A stretch of DNA of 64,000 nucleotides from Pontibacter lucknowensis (GCF_900156415.1 NZ_FTNM01000002.1:806001-870000); one strand, 5' to 3'; positions 1-8,871 are shown, counted from the stretch's first letter. The notes: a model not told the origin generated them from the letters alone. Numbers and translations: made by a program.

Positions 1-455
1 CAGTGTCCACTTTCTCGAGCTACAACATTGTGTCAAACACACTGCGTACGACTCAGAACAACAATTACTTCAACCAGAACACCAGCGTTCGCTACAACTG
101 GATCCTTTGGAAAGACCTGGTATACCGCACCGAGCTGAACCACCAGTACAACTCTGGTCTCTCAGCTGGAGTGGACAACAGCTTCCTGCTTTGGAACATG
201 AGCCTTGGCAAGAAGATCTTCAAAGACAAACAGGGTGAGATCAGCCTGAGCGTGAATGACCTGATGAACCAGAATGTGAGCATTCGTCGCAATATCACGG
301 AGTCTTATGTAGAGGATGTGCAGTCCACTGTGCTGCAGCGCTTCTTCATGCTGACTTTCTCTTATAACATCCGCAGCTTCAAAGGAGCACCGGCTACTGA
401 AGAGAACATGCAGCGTGGTCCGGGAATGTACCGCGGTCGTCCGGGATCAAACTAA
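1..455 (+). CDS. Outer-membrane beta-barrel protein, C-terminal part (TonB-dependent receptor-like)
   Basis: The gene enters from the left edge, so only about the last 150 residues are visible. The visible part has alternating polar/hydrophobic strands rich in Tyr, Asn and Arg (for example SLSVNDLMNQNVSIRRN and FFMLTFSYNIRSF), which is how the last strands of the large Bacteroidota outer-membrane barrels of the TonB-receptor/OMP_b-brl type end. It closes with a short Gly/Arg/Pro-rich tail. The family usually has an N-terminal carboxypeptidase-regulatory-like domain and plug; these would lie upstream of the window. The substrate cannot be told. A very strong hairpin follows the stop codon. Confidence 0.7.
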   Translation, partial: VSTFSSYNIVSNTLRTTQNNNYFNQNTSVRYNWILWKDLVYRTELNHQYNSGLSAGVDNSFLLWNMSLGKKIFKDKQGEISLSVNDLMNQNVSIRRNITESYVEDVQSTVLQRFFMLTFSYNIRSFKGAPATEENMQRGPGMYRGRPGSN

Positions 456-465
456 TAGACATACC

Positions 466-518
466 AGCTATAAACAGAGGCGGCCTGCAAGATTTGCAGG
501 CCGCCTCTGTTTATAGCT
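466..518. terminator. Bidirectional hairpin terminator, 25-bp perfect stem
   Basis: Arms 466-490 and 494-518 are perfectly complementary over 25 bp around a 3-nt loop, with the GC-rich core GGCGGCCTGC and AT-rich ends. It lies between the convergent barrel gene and menC, 11 bp after the barrel stop codon, so it should stop transcripts from both sides. Confidence 0.85.
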
Positions 519-538
519 CTTACTAAGGTATAGACAAC

Positions 539-1612
539 CTATTTGGGCAGTTCGCCCCAGGAGCCATCTCCATACCGGAGCCAGCCTTTGTCTATCTGAA
601 GTGGAGAAGCCACATTGTTGTGGTAAAGCTGGCCAGTGCCCAGTCCCTGCGGCATATCGATCGCGTAATTGGCCGTGAACTGACTGATCGCATTGAGCCC
701 GATGTTCGATTCCAGTGCCGAAGTCATCCACCAGCCTATGCCGCGCTCCCTTGCCATATCGATCCAGTCAGCACTCGCTTGCAGTCCTCCTACTAAGGTT
801 GGCTTCAGGATGATGTATTGCGGCTTTATAAAGTCTAATAATGCAGCCTGTTTCGTGGCATCCTGCACCCCGATCAGTTCTTCGTCAAGGGCGATAGGTA
901 CAGGCGTATAGGCACAGAGTTGCTGCATCTGTTCAGGCTGCCCCTGCCGGATGGGTTGTTCGATGGAATGCAGGCTATACCTGGCCAGGCGCTCCAGTTT
1001 CCGGAAAGCATCTTCCGGAGCAAAAGCACCGTTTGCATCCACCCGAATGGTGAGGTCATCCGGCCCCGCCACTTCCCGGATCTGATGCAGTATGTCAAGC
1101 TCGGTGGCAAAATCCAAACTGCCTATTTTCAGCTTCAGGCAGGTATAGCCTTCATCCAGCTTCTTACTGATCTGCTGCTGCATAAAATCCTTCTCCCCCA
1201 TCCAGACCAAACCATTGATCGGTATACCTGTGGTCCCCTGACTAAAGTCATTCATAAATAGTATTTTCCTGCCCCCCTGCTGCAGATCCTGCCATGCTGT
1301 TTCGAGCGCAAACCGTATGGATGGCCATTCGACTAGTTCATCAGACTTTAAAAGCTTATGCAGCTCATCTGCTGTGAATTGCCGCTGCCGAACTTCCTCC
1401 GATAGCTGGTTAAGTTTAGATTCCAGGTCAGGACGTGCATCGATGCTCAAACCTGGGAGTGGCGCACACTCACCCACTCCGGTCATGCCAGGCCTGTCTG
1501 AATCGTGCAGGTGCAGGTAGTATACCTGATGCGTTCGCATAGCGCCACGTGAAGTGCGGGCATCAAATTTAAACTGAAGTTGATGAGGTGTAACTGTCAG
1601 AAATAAAGGCAT
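539..1612 (-). CDS. menC: o-Succinylbenzoate synthase
   Basis: Enolase-superfamily enzyme that dehydrates SHCHC to o-succinylbenzoate in menaquinone synthesis (cytosol). At 357 residues it has normal length. The superfamily catalytic set is visible: Lys160-x-Lys162 in LKLKIG, metal ligands Asp192 (VDANG), Glu218 (SIEQP) and Asp243 (ALDEE), and the second catalytic Lys270 (ILKP). The C-terminal TSALESNIG motif is typical of MenC rather than of muconate-lactonising or dipeptide epimerase relatives. It stands alone here; other men genes are not in the window. It is convergent with the barrel gene, sharing its terminator. Confidence 0.9.
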   Translation of the reverse strand: MPLFLTVTPHQLQFKFDARTSRGAMRTHQVYYLHLHDSDRPGMTGVGECAPLPGLSIDARPDLESKLNQLSEEVRQRQFTADELHKLLKSDELVEWPSIRFALETAWQDLQQGGRKILFMNDFSQGTTGIPINGLVWMGEKDFMQQQISKKLDEGYTCLKLKIGSLDFATELDILHQIREVAGPDDLTIRVDANGAFAPEDAFRKLERLARYSLHSIEQPIRQGQPEQMQQLCAYTPVPIALDEELIGVQDATKQAALLDFIKPQYIILKPTLVGGLQASADWIDMARERGIGWWMTSALESNIGLNAISQFTANYAIDMPQGLGTGQLYHNNVASPLQIDKGWLRYGDGSWGELPK

Positions 1613-1752
1613 AATAGCATCAGTTTAGTCTTACTAATATCGGCTTATCGAAAACAAAGTACGTAGAAAATGAGTTAATACGACAGTTAGAAGCACTTTA
1701 ATGCATTCCCTCCGCTGCATTAACCTGCTTCTGTATCTCCAGCATACCCCAG

Positions 1753-3024
1753 ATGCCTATGAACATACTGACTGCTTCTATCAACAAGACCACGCTCGAG
1801 CGGTTTAACCAGATCCGGACTCAGACTGAAAAAATTTGCGCTCCCCTCGAACCAGAAGATACTGTGGTGCAACCGATGGTGGATGTGAGTCCACCAAAAT
1901 GGCACATGGCCCATTCTACCTGGTTTTTCGAGCAGTTTGTATTAGGGCCATACCTCAAAAACTACAGGGTGTTTCATCCAAGCTATGCCTTTTTGTTCAA
2001 CTCCTACTATAATACGGTAGGCAACCGGGTGCAGCGGGCAGAGCGAAGCACACTTACCCGACCTCCCCTTCGGGATGTTTATGCTTACCGGCGCCATGTG
2101 AATGAACATATGGGTGAGCTACTGAACACGCTGAGCGACGAAAAGCTGGAAGAGTTGCTGCCTGTACTGGAACTGGGTCTGCAACATGAACAGCAGCACC
2201 AGGAACTCCTTATCACCGATATCAAGTATATTCTTAGCACCAACGCGCTTTTACCTGCTTACCACGAAGCAGTGTCAGTTCCACAGGCATCCAATCCGGG
2301 AGAGGCAGCATTTCTGGAAGTGCCCGGCGGCATCTACCGCATCGGTTTTCAGGGAGAGGGTTTCAGCTTCGACAACGAGCTGGGTGTGCACGAGGTGCTG
2401 CTTGCCGACTTTCAGATCATGAACCGGCTGGTAACCAACAGGGAATACCTGGAGTTTATGCAGGAGGACGGGTATAGCGATTTCCGTTTCTGGCTGGACG
2501 AGGGACTGGCCATGGTACGGAGAGATAATCTCAAAGCCCCCTTATACTGGCTGGAGCAGGACGGGGACTGGTATCAGTTTACTATGCATGGACTAGAAAA
2601 GCTGGACTTGCACAAACCAGTCAGCCACATCAGTTTCTATGAGGCACAGGCCTATGCCACCTGGGCAGGAAAGCGCCTCTTGACGGAGTTTGAATGGGAG
2701 GCGGCTTCGCAGGTATACCCACCTGTTGAAGGCAACTTTCAGGAAACAGGTATGTATGAACCCAAGGCTGCTACCTCAGGCACAGGTATGCAGCAGCTTT
2801 ATGGGGATACCTGGGAGTGGACCTACAGTGCCTATCACCCCTACCCTGGATTCTCGACGGCGCCCGGCGCACTGGGTGAGTACAATGGGAAGTTTATGGT
2901 CAACCAGATGGTGTTGCGGGGTGGTTCCTGCGCAACGCCTGAGCGCCATATCAGAACCACTTACCGTAATTTTTTTCACCCCGACAAACGCTGGCAATTC
3001 TCCGGAATAAGACTGGCACAATAA
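1753..3024 (+). CDS. egtB: Ergothioneine biosynthesis sulfoxide synthase EgtB
   Basis: Non-haem iron enzyme that joins a thiol substrate to the C2 of trimethylhistidine (hercynine) using oxygen. At 423 residues it has the two-part family plan: an N-terminal DinB-like helical domain (about 15-165) and a C-terminal FGE-sulfatase fold (about 185-420). The iron ligands are visible: His54 in HMAHSTWFF and the HX3HXE motif His145-Glu-Gln-Gln-His149-Gln-Glu151. The closing GGSCATPERHIRTTYRNFF is the usual end of the FGE fold. A second ATG lies two codons in. It is followed after 4 bp by egtD, so the two are an operon. No egtA or egtC is nearby, so the sulfur donor may be free cysteine. Confidence 0.92.
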   Translation: MPMNILTASINKTTLERFNQIRTQTEKICAPLEPEDTVVQPMVDVSPPKWHMAHSTWFFEQFVLGPYLKNYRVFHPSYAFLFNSYYNTVGNRVQRAERSTLTRPPLRDVYAYRRHVNEHMGELLNTLSDEKLEELLPVLELGLQHEQQHQELLITDIKYILSTNALLPAYHEAVSVPQASNPGEAAFLEVPGGIYRIGFQGEGFSFDNELGVHEVLLADFQIMNRLVTNREYLEFMQEDGYSDFRFWLDEGLAMVRRDNLKAPLYWLEQDGDWYQFTMHGLEKLDLHKPVSHISFYEAQAYATWAGKRLLTEFEWEAASQVYPPVEGNFQETGMYEPKAATSGTGMQQLYGDTWEWTYSAYHPYPGFSTAPGALGEYNGKFMVNQMVLRGGSCATPERHIRTTYRNFFHPDKRWQFSGIRLAQ

Positions 3025-3028
3025 AACT

Positions 3029-4036
3029 ATGCTTTTACAAACAACCCCTAATACGCTGATTGACCTCTCCAGAAAGACAGACGGCAGCCAGGACAGAGCT
3101 GAGTTTGCCAAAGATGTAGCTGAAGGCCTAGGCCAGAGCCCCAAGCAATTATCTTCCCGCTACTTTTATGATGCCAAGGGAAGCAGGCTATTCCAGCAGA
3201 TCATGGCCCTGCCCGAGTATTACCTGACGCGGGCCGAGTATAGTCTGATGCAGCAGCACCGGTCGGCTATGGTCAGTGCATTTGCCGCTGATGGCTTCTT
3301 TCACCTGGTAGACCTGGGTGCAGGAGATGCCATGAAAACCAATCTGCTGTTGCAGGAACTGGTAAAGCAGGAGAAGCCCTTTGATTATGTACCCATGGAT
3401 ATATCGGGGTCTGCGATGCAGGAACTGGGCAAGGACCTGCGGCAGGAGCACCCAGAAATGCATGTGCGCGCAGTAGTGGCAGAGTATATCACAGGCCTGA
3501 AGTGGCTCGAGCAACACTTGAACGAACGAAAGGTCGTCCTCTTCCTGGGCTCCAACATTGGCAACTTTGAGCGTGAAGAGGGGCAGGACTTTATCTGCCA
3601 GATCAGGCAGCATCTGCAGCCAGGGGATCTTTTCATGCTCGGCGTGGATTTACGCAAAGATCCAGGGACTATCCTGGCAGCCTACAACGATGCCAGCGGT
3701 ATAACAGCTGCCTTTAATATGAACCTGCTGGAGCGCATCAACAGAGAATTAGGAGGTAATTTTGACCTGAATGGCTTCAAACACTATGCCCTGTACGATC
3801 CACAGCTGGGGGTAATGAAAAGCTTTCTGGTAAGCCAACGTGACCAGGAGGTATACCTGGAAGCTACACAGGAGCGTTATTCGTTTACTGCCTGGGAGGC
3901 GATCCATACGGAGAGCTCACATAAGTATACACTGCCGCAGACCACTGAAATGGGTCGCCTGGCCGGGTTCGAATTCGTCACCTCCTACCTGGATGAAGAA
4001 GGCGGCTTTGCGGATATGCTTTTTAAAGCTGTTTAA
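3029..4036 (+). CDS. egtD: L-histidine N-alpha-methyltransferase EgtD
   Basis: SAM-dependent enzyme that trimethylates histidine to hercynine, the first step to ergothioneine. At 335 residues it is full length. The SAM-binding motif DLGAGDAMK (95-103), the second motif MDISGSAM (123-130) and the FLGSNIGNFERE stretch (172-183) are all characteristic. RYFYDAKGSRLFQQI near residue 44 is the family N-terminal signature. It starts 4 bp after egtB. The two genes together suffice for hercynine formation and its sulfur coupling; the C-S lyase that finishes the product is not seen in the window and is often an unlinked PLP enzyme. Confidence 0.93.
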   Translation: MLLQTTPNTLIDLSRKTDGSQDRAEFAKDVAEGLGQSPKQLSSRYFYDAKGSRLFQQIMALPEYYLTRAEYSLMQQHRSAMVSAFAADGFFHLVDLGAGDAMKTNLLLQELVKQEKPFDYVPMDISGSAMQELGKDLRQEHPEMHVRAVVAEYITGLKWLEQHLNERKVVLFLGSNIGNFEREEGQDFICQIRQHLQPGDLFMLGVDLRKDPGTILAAYNDASGITAAFNMNLLERINRELGGNFDLNGFKHYALYDPQLGVMKSFLVSQRDQEVYLEATQERYSFTAWEAIHTESSHKYTLPQTTEMGRLAGFEFVTSYLDEEGGFADMLFKAV

Positions 4037-4066
4037 TCTCTCTGCATTACCCAATTTAACACTTTC

Positions 4067-4200
4067 ATGAATACAAAAAAGATCGTCCTGACAGCTGCGC
4101 TTGTGCTACTGCCAATACCGGCAAAGGCAATCCTGACGAAACTGCGCAACCTCAGAAAAGCCAGCTGACCATATCATCATCAAGCACTATAAAATCATAA
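4067..4200 (+). pseudogene. Small lipoprotein gene broken by a frameshift (candidate)
   Basis: An ATG at 4067 opens a signal-peptide-like start (MNTKKIVLTAALVLL) that ends at a stop at 4166-4168 after 33 codons. In the -1 frame the text continues sensibly from about 4105 to a TAA at 4198-4200, reading ...NTGKGNPDETAQPQKSQLT, the polar low-complexity style of a mature small lipoprotein. Joining the two near 4105-4112 would give a protein of about 45 residues with a lipobox region at the join. I read this as a lipoprotein gene with a small indel, or a sequencing error. Function unknown. Confidence 0.35.
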
Positions 4201-4224
4201 GGTGCAGGGCAAGGGAAAAAAAGC

Positions 4225-4232
4225 TAATTTTG
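4225..4232 (+). promoter_or_regulatory. -7 promoter element for the MATE gene
   Basis: TAATTTTG matches the Bacteroidota -7 consensus TAnnTTTG and lies 22 bp before the MATE start codon. I find no good TTTG 19 bp upstream, so this is a one-box match. Confidence 0.4.
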
Positions 4233-4254
4233 CAGTCCTTTTCCAGAAGCCCCT

Positions 4255-5595
4255 ATGAGATCCGAAGAATACAAAGAGCACTTCCGTAAAAATTTCCTGC
4301 TGGCATATCCTGTCGTGCTAAGTCAGCTGGGGCACATTATGGTGAGTGTGTTCGATAGCCTGATGGTGGGGCAGATCGGTACGATTCCCCTGGCGGCTGC
4401 CTCACTGGGCAACAGTATTTTTACGATCACGCTGGTCTTCGGCCTGGGCGTTTCCTACAGCATCACACCACTGATTGCTGCGGCAGACGGCCGGCGTAAT
4501 TATACCCGCATTTCCCTGCTTCTGCTTAATGGCTTATTTTCCAACCTGTTGCTGGGGGTGGTTCTTTTTATAGCTGGTTACTTTCTTTCGCCTTACATCA
4601 CCTTGCTCCAGCAACCGGATGAAGTAGTCCGGCAGGCTATACCTTACATCAATATCCTGTTCCTGTCCATGGTACCGCTGATGGTGTTTCAGGCTTTCCG
4701 CCAGTTTGCGGAAGGGCTCTCGCTCACAAAGCAGGCTATGTACATCTCCATCATTGCCAATGCTCTCAACGTGGTACTCAACTACATTCTGATATTTGGT
4801 AAACTGGGTTTTGAGCCGATGGGACTGGTAGGCGCAGGCTGGGCAACCCTGATCTCGCGCATTATCATGGCCATGATGATGGGAGGCTATGTGCTCTATG
4901 CCAAACGATTTGCCGCATTCCATCGGTTCCTCACCTTCCGGCACCTGTCTCTTGTGCACATGTACCACATTTTCCGTCTGGGACTCCCCATCTCAGGCCA
5001 GATGGTGTTTGAAATGGGTGCTTTCAGTTTCTCGGCTATTATGATCGGCTGGCTGGGAGCGCGTGAACTGGCCGCACATCAGATTGCCATCAATGTGGCT
5101 TCTGTTACTTACATGATGGCCAGCGGCATCGCGGCGGCGGCGACCATACGGGTAGGCAATCAGAAAGGACTCCGAAACTACAGGTCCATGCAGGTGGCTG
5201 GTATCAGTAGCTTTGTCATGGGCACCCTGTTCATGATGGGCAGCGGTCTTCTTATGATTGCTGGCAAAAATTTCATACCTTCCCTGTACATAGACGATCC
5301 GGTGGTGATCGAGATAGCCGCTACCCTGCTGATTATTGCTGCACTTTTCCAGATCTCGGACGGTGTGCAGGTAGTGGGACTTGGTGCTCTGCGTGGTCTG
5401 GAAGATGTGCGGATACCCAGCCTGATCTCCCTGATTGCTTATTGGGTAATTGGTCTGCCGGTTGGTTATGTGCTTTGCTTTAAACTTGATTTCGGTGTGA
5501 ACGGTGTCTGGACTGGTCTGTTAGTTGGCTTATCAGTTGCTGCTATATTACTATTCTGGCGCTTTAAAATGCTAAGCAGTAGGCTTAGTAAATAA
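4255..5595 (+). CDS. MATE family efflux transporter (NorM-like)
   Basis: Polytopic inner-membrane antiporter of 446 residues, close to the family norm, with about twelve hydrophobic segments arranged as two six-helix halves. The N-terminal helix carries the family motif VLSQLGHIMVSVFDSLMVGQIG, and the second half repeats it as LGLPISGQMVFEMGAF. MATE proteins export cationic drugs or metabolites using a proton or sodium gradient; the substrate is not predictable here. It appears to be transcribed alone from the -7 element at 4225, with a 72-bp gap to the next gene. No regulator is adjacent. Confidence 0.9.
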   Translation: MRSEEYKEHFRKNFLLAYPVVLSQLGHIMVSVFDSLMVGQIGTIPLAAASLGNSIFTITLVFGLGVSYSITPLIAAADGRRNYTRISLLLLNGLFSNLLLGVVLFIAGYFLSPYITLLQQPDEVVRQAIPYINILFLSMVPLMVFQAFRQFAEGLSLTKQAMYISIIANALNVVLNYILIFGKLGFEPMGLVGAGWATLISRIIMAMMMGGYVLYAKRFAAFHRFLTFRHLSLVHMYHIFRLGLPISGQMVFEMGAFSFSAIMIGWLGARELAAHQIAINVASVTYMMASGIAAAATIRVGNQKGLRNYRSMQVAGISSFVMGTLFMMGSGLLMIAGKNFIPSLYIDDPVVIEIAATLLIIAALFQISDGVQVVGLGALRGLEDVRIPSLISLIAYWVIGLPVGYVLCFKLDFGVNGVWTGLLVGLSVAAILLFWRFKMLSSRLSK

Positions 5596-5667
5596 AATAA
5601 TGCAATAGTGGCACCTATTTACAGGAGCCAGTGTTGCCCCGATAGAGACTTTTTAAACTTTTAGCCG

Positions 5668-6255
5668 ATGTTTATTATCACTCTACTCCTTAGCCTGTTG
5701 GTAGGCCTGCTTATGCCCTATCCAACCCCAGCCGGTTCGCCGGCCTCTGTTATTTATGTTCCGAACCCAGCCAGCCTCAGTGTTTCAAACAATGAACAGC
5801 TGGCCTGGTCTGCAACCCGGAAGCTAAACTGGGAAGATTTCAGGGGGACGCCTGAGTCGAATAACCCACACCATGCCCTGACGGCTGCCAACCTGGCCGT
5901 AGACGCCCGTTGCAAAGACAATAAGTTTTACTACGAGGTGAAGTGCGTGTTCCTACCCGGAGAGTCCTGGTCCAAGAACAAGCAGTCTGAGAAGCTACTG
6001 GCACATGAGCAACTGCATTTCGATCTGACGGAAGTACATGCCCGCATGCTGCGCAAAGAACTGAAGGAACTGGGTATTTCCTGCGGTAACCTGAAAACAA
6101 ACCTGAACGCAACCGTTGGCAACGCATTCAAAGCCTGGAAAGCAGAGCAGGATCAGTTCGACAAGCTGTCACGCCATGGTCTGGATGCACAGGTACAGCA
6201 GGATTGGTCGGAGCGGATTTCACATCGCCTCCAGGAGTTAGACGCCTGGAAATAA
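5668..6255 (+). CDS. DUF922 family secreted protein, putative zinc-dependent peptidase
   Basis: 195 residues with an N-terminal signal sequence (hydrophobic to about residue 17, then PTPAGSPA). The DUF922 hallmarks are present: LNWEDFRG near 53-60 and the HExxH-like metal motif His113-Glu-Gln-Leu-His117 in LLAHEQLHFDLTEVHAR. The conserved Cys pairs (Cys82, Cys93) suggest an exported, oxidised protein. The family is predicted to be a Zn protease because of the motif, but a substrate is not known to me. It is followed by a strong terminator, so it ends its own transcript. Confidence 0.75.
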   Translation: MFIITLLLSLLVGLLMPYPTPAGSPASVIYVPNPASLSVSNNEQLAWSATRKLNWEDFRGTPESNNPHHALTAANLAVDARCKDNKFYYEVKCVFLPGESWSKNKQSEKLLAHEQLHFDLTEVHARMLRKELKELGISCGNLKTNLNATVGNAFKAWKAEQDQFDKLSRHGLDAQVQQDWSERISHRLQELDAWK

Positions 6256-6268
6256 AACATGATTCAAT

Positions 6269-6304
6269 AAAGCCCTGCTTTACGCTATCGTAAAGCAGGG
6301 CTTT
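6269..6304. terminator. Bidirectional hairpin terminator
   Basis: A 16-bp perfect stem (6269-6284 with 6289-6304) with a CTAT loop, beginning and ending in AAAG/CTTT runs. It lies between the convergent DUF922 and FAD-Rieske genes. Confidence 0.85.
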
Positions 6305-6324
6305 CTGTTTCCGGTTACCGTTCC

Positions 6325-7884
6325 TTATGATGCCGGGCCCAGGTCCTTGCTAGCTGGTCCGGTAATAACTCTCCCAAACGGATCGAAACGGGAGCCGTGG
6401 CATGGGCAGTCCCACGAGCTTTCAACCTCGTTCCAGTGTACGACGCAGCCCAAATGGGTGCATACTGCAGAGCATTGGTGCCGCACCCCGTCCTGATCGC
6501 AGTAGACCGCCACTTTAGCCATACCTTTACGCATAATTCTGCCGGTTCCTGGCAGTACTTCCATGGGGTCCTCTACCTCTCCTGGCGTCACATAGTCTTT
6601 GAACTGCGCGGCCACGTTAATATTCTCCTTCAAAAACTCCCCTACAGACTTGGTGCTCTTGCGGCCCGGGTCGTACAGCTTCTCCCATGGGTTCGGCCTA
6701 CCCTGTATCAGGTCTGTGATCAGCATACCAGCTATCGTACCGTGAGTCATGCCATGGCCCGAGTCGCCAGTGGCAATGTACACATTATCGCTGTCACCAG
6801 GATTGCGGCCAATGAAGGCAAGGCCATCCACTGGCTCAAACACCTGACCAGACCAGCGGTACATAACGTCTTTAGCCATCGGGAAATGTTTACGGGTCCA
6901 GCGCTCCAGTGAATCAAATCGCTGACTCAGGTGATCGGCCTGCCCGGTTTTGTGATCTTCGCCTCCCACGATCAGCAAATCAAGTCCCTCTCCATCCTCT
7001 CCGCCAGCCTTGCCTCTGAGCAGACGGACGTAGTGATACGGATTTTCCATGTCCCAGTACAATGCGTCGGGCACCTCCCCCTGGCGCACTGCCAGCCCAA
7101 TGGCGTAAGTGCGGTAGGGTGCCTGTTTTGTGTGCATCGTCACCATGTCATTGATCGGTGTGTTAGTAGCCACCACGAGGTGGTTTGCTGCAACAGCATG
7201 TCCGTCATGGGAAACTACGGATACAACCGGACCAGTATCGAATCGCTCCACCTTGGTTTTGGTAAAGATGCGGCCTCCTGCATTGATAAAGGCATTTGCC
7301 AGGGCAGACAGGTATTTCAGCACATGAAAGTGCGCCTGATTCGGGTATTGCAGACAAGGGAATTCGGTGAGGGTGCTCAGCGGACTGTGCTTTCGCAGCA
7401 CAACATCCAGCCAGCCTATTTTCTGGACTGCCTCCAGTTCCCGCATCAGGTCTTCCTGTTGCTGGTTGTCGGTGGCAAAGAGGTAGCCGTCTACCCTTGC
7501 AAAATCACAGTCTATTTTTTCATCTTTGATGATTTCTTCAATCTTATCAATCGCTTTTCCGTGGCTTTGGGCGGCCAAGCGGGCACCATCTTCTCCAAAA
7601 AGACGGATAAGTTCGTCGAATCGCTCGTCCAGAGCATTGGACAGGTGAGCCGTCGTGCGGCTGGTTTCTCCACCGCCTATCTCCTTGGCCTCGAGCAATA
7701 CCACGTCACGGCCTTCTTTGGCCAGCAGATAGGCCGTTGTCAGGCCTGCTATACCTGCGCCGACAACACAGACATCACATTTTATATTGTCTACTAAGGG
7801 GTTGGTAACAGGCATCGATATGTTCTCTACCCACACAGGGAAACTAGCTCCGGATTCTCTTTTCATAGTTTTAAGGTTTTGCAA
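6325..7884 (-). CDS. FAD-dependent oxidoreductase with C-terminal Rieske [2Fe-2S] domain
   Basis: 519-residue fusion. The N-terminal part is a DAO-type FAD oxidoreductase: the dinucleotide-binding GxGxxG is at 42-47 (GAGIAG) followed by LLEAKEIGGGETSRTTAHLS, and GDSGHGMTHG near residue 370 closes the FAD site. The C-terminal part is a Rieske domain with Cys475-x-His477 and Cys493-x2-His496 as cluster ligands plus Cys480/Cys495, the pair that forms the disulfide in Rieske proteins. The arrangement is that of the Bacillus YhfW-like family, whose substrate is unknown. No signal peptide, so cytosolic. Transcribed alone, convergent with the DUF922 gene. Confidence 0.88.
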   Translation of the reverse strand: MQNLKTMKRESGASFPVWVENISMPVTNPLVDNIKCDVCVVGAGIAGLTTAYLLAKEGRDVVLLEAKEIGGGETSRTTAHLSNALDERFDELIRLFGEDGARLAAQSHGKAIDKIEEIIKDEKIDCDFARVDGYLFATDNQQQEDLMRELEAVQKIGWLDVVLRKHSPLSTLTEFPCLQYPNQAHFHVLKYLSALANAFINAGGRIFTKTKVERFDTGPVVSVVSHDGHAVAANHLVVATNTPINDMVTMHTKQAPYRTYAIGLAVRQGEVPDALYWDMENPYHYVRLLRGKAGGEDGEGLDLLIVGGEDHKTGQADHLSQRFDSLERWTRKHFPMAKDVMYRWSGQVFEPVDGLAFIGRNPGDSDNVYIATGDSGHGMTHGTIAGMLITDLIQGRPNPWEKLYDPGRKSTKSVGEFLKENINVAAQFKDYVTPGEVEDPMEVLPGTGRIMRKGMAKVAVYCDQDGVRHQCSAVCTHLGCVVHWNEVESSWDCPCHGSRFDPFGRVITGPASKDLGPAS

Positions 7885-8048
7885 TAGCTTTGTCTGACTT
7901 ATACTTTTAGCTCTTTTAACAGTAAGAAAGCCAGTTGCATAGGATACGCGGGTATAGGCCTAATGTTACCGCGGGGCACAGCACCAACCGCAACTGGCTA
8001 ATTTTTAAAGCAAAATCTGTAACTTGGCTGAGTAAAACTGACAATACC

Positions 8049-8405
8049 ATGCACACACCCGCAGAGGCCATGCCGACCATTACATGGCAGCATTTTGAAC
8101 AAACAGATATCCGGGTAGGCACCATAGTAGAGGCCACAGATTTTCCGGAAGCCCGTAAACCTGCTTATAAGCTCCTGATCGACCTGGGGCCGCTGGGTAT
8201 GAAAAGATCGAGTGCCCAGATCACGAAGCACTATACGTTAAATGACCTGCCTGGGAAGCAGGTACTGTGTGTCGCTAACCTGGGAAACAAACAGATCGGG
8301 AAATACATGTCAGAGGTATTAGTGACAGGCTTTGCGGACGAGCACGGGGATATAGTGCTGGCGCAACCGGCCGGCCCAGTACCAAACGGAAGCAAACTGA
8401 TTTAA
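8049..8405 (+). CDS. csaA: CsaA-like tRNA-binding protein
   Basis: 118 residues forming one OB-fold tRNA-binding domain: IRVGTIVEATDFPEARKPAYKLLIDLG at the start, RSSAQITKHY in the middle and the closing VLAQPAGPVPNGSKL are diagnostic of CsaA/YgjH. CsaA is a dimeric tRNA-binding protein also described as a protein-export chaperone. I start it at the ATG at 8049; the ATG at 8070 (MPTITW) is an equally plausible start because many family members begin there. The reading frame stays open upstream, but that extension has no conserved features. It ends 1 bp before the convergent DUF4296 gene. Confidence 0.85.
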   Translation: MHTPAEAMPTITWQHFEQTDIRVGTIVEATDFPEARKPAYKLLIDLGPLGMKRSSAQITKHYTLNDLPGKQVLCVANLGNKQIGKYMSEVLVTGFADEHGDIVLAQPAGPVPNGSKLI

Positions 8406-8406
8406 A

Positions 8407-8811
8407 TTAATAAGCCTCCTGCATGCCCTCCAATCTGGGTCTGCGACCAGGCTCAGCTCCAGTTGTATCAATGGAACGCAGTTTGGCTTCGCGCACGCTC
8501 AGGGTGTCCAGAATGATTTCGTAGAGGCGGTCCATCTGCCCAAGGTTGTTCAGATAGTAGCGATAGGTTTTCCTGAAGTCTTCTTCTTCTACACCATGCT
8601 GCACCAGAATCTGCTTTTGTTCTTTGTTGAAGACCATCAGGGCGGTGTCCGGGTACAGAACATGGTTTTCGATGCGGGCTTCGGCAATATGCACATCAGC
8701 CAGGATCTGCACCATCTTCTGCTCAGGCAGCAGGTCAGCGGGCCGCTTTTCGCTGCTCTGGCCACAGCCAGTCAGCACGACAAAGGAAAGTAGGTATAAA
8801 ATTCGTTTCAC
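8407..8811 (-). CDS. DUF4296 domain lipoprotein
   Basis: 134-residue lipoprotein starting at a GTG (8811), chosen because it begins a clean signal sequence VKRILYLLSFVVLTGC with the lipobox LTGC; the frame upstream is open but not signal-like. The mature part, MVQILADVHIAEARIENH ... EEEDFRKTYRYYLNNLGQMDRLYEIILDTLSVREA, is the DUF4296 pattern, a helical domain found in Bacteroidota lipoproteins of unknown function. Likely anchored in the inner or outer membrane facing the periplasm. It is divergent from the DUF58 operon with a 60-bp gap. Confidence 0.8.
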   Translation of the reverse strand: MKRILYLLSFVVLTGCGQSSEKRPADLLPEQKMVQILADVHIAEARIENHVLYPDTALMVFNKEQKQILVQHGVEEEDFRKTYRYYLNNLGQMDRLYEIILDTLSVREAKLRSIDTTGAEPGRRPRLEGMQEAY

Positions 8812-8871
8812 GAATGTAATATTACGGGAATATGTCCTAATTTTAAAATCTGAGGCAAAGCCCCTACCCTT

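Noticed and set aside
4075..4081. Programmed -1 frameshift at A-AAA-AAG in the small lipoprotein remnant
   Set aside because: Slipping there would read a non-hydrophobic sequence in place of the signal peptide; a simple indel further on fits better.
6931..7797. Plus-strand open frame (288 codons) opposite the FAD-Rieske gene
   Set aside because: Antisense shadow; the minus-strand frame has all FAD and Rieske residues.
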